Below are positions 62,187 through 64,000 of a stretch of 64,000 bases of DNA, piece after piece (position 1 is the stretch's first letter; the number at the start of each line of letters is the position of its first letter). The notes under the pieces are model-generated. The model did no database searches. It was not told the DNA's origin and worked only from the letters and a program-made list of their open reading frames with translations. The stretch lies in contig NC_015681.1 of NCBI RefSeq assembly GCF_000217795.1, positions 372,001 through 436,000 of the forward strand, read 5' to 3'. Position numbers and translations under genes: made by a program. The stretch is from Thermodesulfatator indicus DSM 15286 (GTDB taxonomy: Bacteria > Desulfobacterota > Thermodesulfobacteria > Thermodesulfobacteriales > Thermodesulfatatoraceae).

Positions 62187-64000
62187 ATGTTAAAACTTTT
62201 GCGCCAAAGTTGGCTGGTTATTTTTTTATTACCCTTAGCAGCTTCTATTTGCCTCTTTTATTATTCTTATCAGCGCTCTCAAATTATTGAGCAGGCCGAT
62301 AAAGAAACGGAAATTTTTATTGTTACCGCTGAAGCTACCAGACTTTACGTTAAAGAAGTCCTGCGTCCCAAAATGTATAAAATTTTTTCTGACGAGCGTT
62401 TTATTCCTGAAGCCATGTCCACTTCCCATGTAGGCCGAGAAATAATGAAGCGCATAGGTAAATATTTTCCTTACATGGAATACAAAAGAGCTGCCTTAAA
62501 TCCTCGTAATCCCATAAACAAAGCAGATATCTTGGAAATAAAAATAATTGACGAATTCAAACATTCAAACGTGAAAGAAATAACCAAATTACTTGACCGT
62601 AAAGGAACTATATATTTTGGCAGGTTTAGACCAATTTATGCTGAAAAATCTTGTCTAAAATGCCACGGAGACCCCCGCAAAGCTCCTCGTGAATTAATAA
62701 AAATTTACGGGAACACTGGAGGTTATTACTATAAGCCTGGTCAAATTGTAGCTATAGATGCCGTCTATATCCCTATAGGCCCAGCCCTAGTTACACTTAA
62801 AAAACAAGTGCTTTCTAGTTTTCTTTTCGGTGTAGGACTTCTAATTTTTCTGGTTTTCTCTGTAAGACTCCTTCTTCAGTATGAATTTTTGCCCAGTTTA
62901 AGAAAACTTTCTGTTTACTTAAGTAGTATTATCCATACAGAAAAATTTAAAAATCTTTCTGTTGACGATAACGTTGAACGTATCACCTCTTCTCTTGAAG
63001 ACCTCGCCCTAGAAGTAAAAAGAATACATACCGAACTCCAAAAATCAGAACAAAAATATCGCTCGCTTTTTGAATCATCACAAGATGCCATTTTAATGTG
63101 GAACAGAGAAAACAAACTGGTAGATATAAATCCTGCAGGACTCAAATTTTTTGGATTCATTAGTAAGGAAGAAGCTCTCGGTATCGAAACCATTGAACAA
63201 CTTTTCTGGGACCACCAAGATGCCATTGCCTTTATAAGTAAATTAGTTGAAAAAAGCCAGATAAAGGATTGGGAAACCATAGTAGTAAATCGTGAGGGAA
63301 AACGTTTTCAGGTTTTAGTTACCGCTAGTAAAGCCATCGAAGTAAACGGCTTGACCCTTTACGTTGGCCTTTTTCGCGATATAACCGAAAAGAAACTTAT
63401 AGAAAAACATATTATCACCACGGAAAAATTAGCCGCTGTGGGGCAACTAGCTGCGGGGCTAGCTCACGAAATAAACAACTCCTTAAGTGTAATCAAGTGT
63501 TATGCCAATCTTTTAGCTAAAACCAACTCAAAAGACGAACAGGCATTAAAAGACCTAGAAACAATCAAAAAGCACGTCAAAATGTGTCAAGATATCTTGC
63601 AAAACCTGCTTAACTTTTCTCGGCCAACTGAGTATAAAAAAGTCAAAGCCAACATAAATGACATAATCAAAGAAGTAGCTGAACTCTTTGCCACAAGACT
63701 CCAAAAAAGAAAAATAAATCTTTATCTAGATTTATCTCCTGAGCTTCCAGCGCTTTGGGTTGATTGGGATAAAATAAAACAGGTCTTTATGAATATGTTG
63801 CTAAACGCCTTACAAGCTATCGAACAAAAAGGCGAAATCAAAGTTAGCACACATTTTGACAAAGTTAAAAATCGGGTCATTATTAAAATTTCAGATACAG
63901 GCTGTGGTATTCCTGAAACAATAATAGATAAAATATTTGATCCGTTTTTTACCACCAAAGCTCCCGGAGAGGGAACAGGGCTTGGTCTTTCCGTAAGTTA
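62187..64000 (+). CDS. Sensor histidine kinase with periplasmic DUF3365 heme domain (3' end outside window)
   Basis: The visible 604 codons encode a membrane kinase: helix 1 (about 8-28), a periplasmic DUF3365 domain with one heme site CLKCH (156-160), helix 2 (about 208-232), a linker, PAS (about 288-400), HisKA with H427 ([12 protein letters not shown]), and HATPase ([28 protein letters not shown]). The end is cut at the edge, so a receiver domain could follow. Covalent heme suggests redox or gas sensing. The ATG at 62187 has a poor ribosome site; I saw no better start. It follows the ATPase gene after 117 bp. Confidence 0.88.
   Translation, partial: MLKLLRQSWLVIFLLPLAASICLFYYSYQRSQIIEQADKETEIFIVTAEATRLYVKEVLRPKMYKIFSDERFIPEAMSTSHVGREIMKRIGKYFPYMEYKRAALNPRNPINKADILEIKIIDEFKHSNVKEITKLLDRKGTIYFGRFRPIYAEKSCLKCHGDPRKAPRELIKIYGNTGGYYYKPGQIVAIDAVYIPIGPALVTLKKQVLSSFLFGVGLLIFLVFSVRLLLQYEFLPSLRKLSVYLSSIIHTEKFKNLSVDDNVERITSSLEDLALEVKRIHTELQKSEQKYRSLFESSQDAILMWNRENKLVDINPAGLKFFGFISKEEALGIETIEQLFWDHQDAIAFISKLVEKSQIKDWETIVVNREGKRFQVLVTASKAIEVNGLTLYVGLFRDITEKKLIEKHIITTEKLAAVGQLAAGLAHEINNSLSVIKCYANLLAKTNSKDEQALKDLETIKKHVKMCQDILQNLLNFSRPTEYKKVKANINDIIKEVAELFATRLQKRKINLYLDLSPELPALWVDWDKIKQVFMNMLLNALQAIEQKGEIKVSTHFDKVKNRVIIKISDTGCGIPETIIDKIFDPFFTTKAPGEGTGLGLSVS

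Overview
The window looks like the chromosome of a thermophilic, anaerobic, sulfate-reducing bacterium of the Thermodesulfobacteriota, close to Thermodesulfatator or Thermodesulfobacterium. The evidence is a dsrA-dsrB-dsrD operon, AhbC of the siroheme-dependent heme pathway, an ADP-forming acyl-CoA synthetase, a class II (B12) ribonucleotide reductase carrying an intein, and several multiheme c-type cytochromes. The genus is an inference. Genes are tightly packed, start-stop overlaps are common, and I saw no tRNA, rRNA or CRISPR array.

Layout. 0-2.1 kb: cheR (cut by the window edge), cheB and cheY. 2.2-6.6 kb: acpS, a DRTGG-domain protein with an acyl-CoA synthetase, and fur-feoA. 6.6-7.9 kb: a PEP-CTERM exported protein with a sigma-54-type promoter and two upstream palindromes. 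8.0-9.6 kb: a complete IS5-family element beside a decayed peptide/nickel-binding protein gene. 9.6-23.1 kb: nrdJ with intein, aroD, a one-domain IMP cyclohydrolase, ahbC, a degenerate receiver, a ClpX-like ATPase, a PriA lacking its Walker A motif, tatD, maf and tolR-tolA-tolB. 23.4-33.0 kb: a long forward operon with acyl-CoA dehydrogenase, etfBA, a FabK/nitronate-monooxygenase-like flavoprotein, fabG, a hicBA toxin-antitoxin pair, acpP, fabF, rpiB, glyA and a dCMP-deaminase-like gene. 33-39 kb: a visibly AT-rich stretch with a polar amino-acid ABC transporter, a racemase, a metallo-beta-lactamase-fold hydrolase, a monoheme DUF3365 protein, a MITE with the same ends as the IS, and an exported carbonic anhydrase.

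39.4-47.5 kb is the most striking region. One reverse-strand operon runs from a single good promoter and encodes a membrane-anchored cytochrome c (six to eight hemes), a cytochrome b fused to a three-heme c domain, an NHL-repeat protein, a 22-heme cytochrome and a 15-heme cytochrome, about 46-48 c-heme sites in all. The 22-heme gene holds two direct repeats of 395 bp that read as identical. The set could take electrons from quinol into a long periplasmic or extracellular heme chain, but its partner is unknown. A PhoR/PhoB-type two-component system lies just upstream on the same strand.

49.5-53.3 kb: ribE, scpB, two small unrecognised genes, a small exported-protein gene broken by an in-frame TGA, and thrC. 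53.4-56.4 kb: dsrABD with a clear promoter and terminator. 56.5-64 kb: an HDOD protein, then a forward cluster of a roadblock/MglB-like protein, an MglA-like GTPase, an unrecognised acidic protein and a TPR-MshEN-PilB/GspE-like ATPase, followed by a heme-domain sensor histidine kinase that runs off the edge. This cluster resembles the polarity modules that control type IV pili.
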